Of a DNA stretch of 6,678 nucleotides, positions 5,479-6,678 are shown piece after piece. Source of the DNA: an uncultured Prevotellaceae bacterium. GTDB taxonomy: Bacteria; Bacteroidota; Bacteroidia; Bacteroidales; Bacteroidaceae. The notes beneath the pieces were generated by a model, which searched no databases, was not told the origin of the DNA, and worked only from the letters and a program-made list of their open reading frames with translations. The DNA is taken from assembly GCA_900313845.1 (NCBI GenBank), contig OMTC01000100.1, positions 1 to 6,678 on the forward strand. The letters run 5' to 3'. How positions within the stretch are numbered: the stretch's first letter is position 1; each line of letters starts with the position of its first letter. The position numbers and the translations under genes are program-made.

Positions 5479-6678
5479 ATGAAAATTCAAGATTTATACG
5501 AGATTTTCAAGCAACATCCCGAAATCACAACCGACAGTCGAACCTGTCCCGAAGGTTCCATCTTCTTTGCCTTGAAAGGAGAATCATTCGATGGAAACGC
5601 GTTTGCAAAGGCTTCCTTGGAGAAGGGCTGTGCCTACGCCGTTATCGACGAAAAGGAGTATGCTGACGAACAAGATGAACGCATCATCTTGGTGGATGAC
5701 GCACTGAAGACTTTGCAAGATTTAGCCCGATTCCATCGGGAAAAACTCGGTACGACCATCATTGGTGTGACGGGTACGAATGGCAAGACCACCACGAAGG
5801 AACTGATTGCTGCCGTGTTGCAGAAAAAATATAAGGTTCTCTACACACAGGGCAATTTCAACAACCACATCGGTGTGCCAAAAACGCTACTCCAACTCAC
5901 TCCTGAGCATCAGATGGCAGTGGTGGAGATGGGTGCCAATCATCCAGGCGAAATCAAGACACTCGTGGATATTGTACGACCTGACTTCGGTATCATCACC
6001 AATGTAGGTAAGGCACATCTGCTGGGCTTTGGCTCGTTCGAAGGTGTGATTCGCACAAAAGGTGAACTCTACGATTTCATCCGTGAGCATGGCGGACAGG
6101 TGTTTATCAATAATGATAATCCTCATCTCCTTGGCATCTCGCATGGCTTGCAACTCATCCATTATGGACGAATCCATCGGGAAGAATCGACTCCTGAGGA
6201 CCCTCGATTTGCCACTCCTCACGCATCGCCAAACTTGGTGGATGGAGAACTCATAGACTGCAATCCTTTCCTTCATTTCAAATGGAATGGGCATGAAGTG
6301 CAAACGCATTTGATAGGTGCATACAATCTCGACAATGCTTTGGCAGCAGCCACTATCGGAACTTTCTTCGATGTGCCAGCGGAGGCTATTTGTGAGGCAT
6401 TGGAGGAATATGTGCCTTCGAACAACCGTTCTCAGTATGAGCAGACGGCTTTCAACCGACTGATTATTGATGCCTACAATGCCAATCCTACTTCAATGAC
6501 TGCTGCTTTGCAGAATTTCAGTCAGATGGAGTTGCCTCACAAGATGTGCATTCTGGGTGCCATGCGTGAATTAGGTGAGGTGAGTCAGGAGGAGCATCAG
6601 AAGATAGTAAATTTCCTGCAAGAGGCTAATTTTGAACAAGTTTGGTTGGTGGGTGAGGAATTTGAATGCACGCAGCGA
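5479..6678 (+). CDS. murF: UDP-N-acetylmuramoyl-tripeptide--D-alanyl-D-alanine ligase, C-terminal end missing
   Basis: MurF uses ATP to add D-Ala-D-Ala to UDP-MurNAc-tripeptide, the last cytosolic step of the peptidoglycan precursor. Exactly 400 codons are present before the right edge; the family runs to about 430-450. Domain 1 (about 1-90) carries TTDSR (17-21), which binds the UDP substrate, and SIFFALKG (27-34). Domain 2 has the ATP loop GTNGKTT (99-105), NFNNHIGVP (126-134), EMGANHPGEI (150-159), NVGKAHLLGFGS (175-186) and Lys194 in TKGE, the probable carbamylated lysine. Domain 3 begins around 310 with NNRSQ (315-319) and DAYNANPTSM (331-340). The usual GDM triplet appears as GAM at 360-362. 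The ATG at 5479 gives the family's normal N-terminus and fits the promoter. It is the only plus-strand gene and diverges from folP. Confidence 0.97.
   Translation, partial: MKIQDLYEIFKQHPEITTDSRTCPEGSIFFALKGESFDGNAFAKASLEKGCAYAVIDEKEYADEQDERIILVDDALKTLQDLARFHREKLGTTIIGVTGTNGKTTTKELIAAVLQKKYKVLYTQGNFNNHIGVPKTLLQLTPEHQMAVVEMGANHPGEIKTLVDIVRPDFGIITNVGKAHLLGFGSFEGVIRTKGELYDFIREHGGQVFINNDNPHLLGISHGLQLIHYGRIHREESTPEDPRFATPHASPNLVDGELIDCNPFLHFKWNGHEVQTHLIGAYNLDNALAAATIGTFFDVPAEAICEALEEYVPSNNRSQYEQTAFNRLIIDAYNANPTSMTAALQNFSQMELPHKMCILGAMRELGEVSQEEHQKIVNFLQEANFEQVWLVGEEFECTQR

Overview
The window reads as chromosomal DNA of a member of the Bacteroidales, most likely a Prevotella-like gut or rumen bacterium. 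The evidence is a DUF4837 lipoprotein (a family known from Bacteroidetes), rhamnogalacturonan-type glycoside hydrolases, promoters of the Bacteroidetes form TAnnTTTG, and AT-rich leaders without Shine-Dalgarno sequences. No mobile-element gene, RNA gene or CRISPR array was seen.

There are two transcriptional directions. From about 4956 down to 1 everything is on the minus strand, in the order folP (dihydropteroate synthase), dacA/cdaA (membrane diadenylate cyclase), a secreted GH105 unsaturated rhamnogalacturonyl hydrolase, a DUF4837 lipoprotein, and the N-terminal quarter of a secreted GH106 alpha-L-rhamnosidase that runs off the left edge. Gaps are 63, 71, 33 and 58 bases, so the five genes could be one transcript. 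Hairpins in the first two gaps may separate folP, dacA and the carbohydrate genes. On the plus strand, murF starts at 5479 and runs off the right edge, with 400 codons present.

The folP and murF genes diverge from a 574-base non-coding region (4905-5478). It holds a good folP promoter, two hairpins, a degenerate tandem array with an exact 22-base period (about 14 units, 5100 to about 5407), a small inverted repeat and the murF -7 element. The array cannot code for protein because its repeated stop triplets fall in all three frames of each strand. It is the most unusual element in the window.

Functionally, folP makes a folate precursor, dacA makes the second messenger c-di-AMP and murF completes the peptidoglycan precursor, so these are housekeeping genes. 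GH105 and GH106 act on rhamnogalacturonan-I: GH106 removes alpha-L-rhamnose and GH105 removes the unsaturated galacturonyl residue left by a lyase. The lipoprotein between them has no known activity. The GH105 gene carries what looks like a 57-base in-frame AT-rich insertion with an internal hairpin. Another palindromic repeat-like element lies between folP and dacA.
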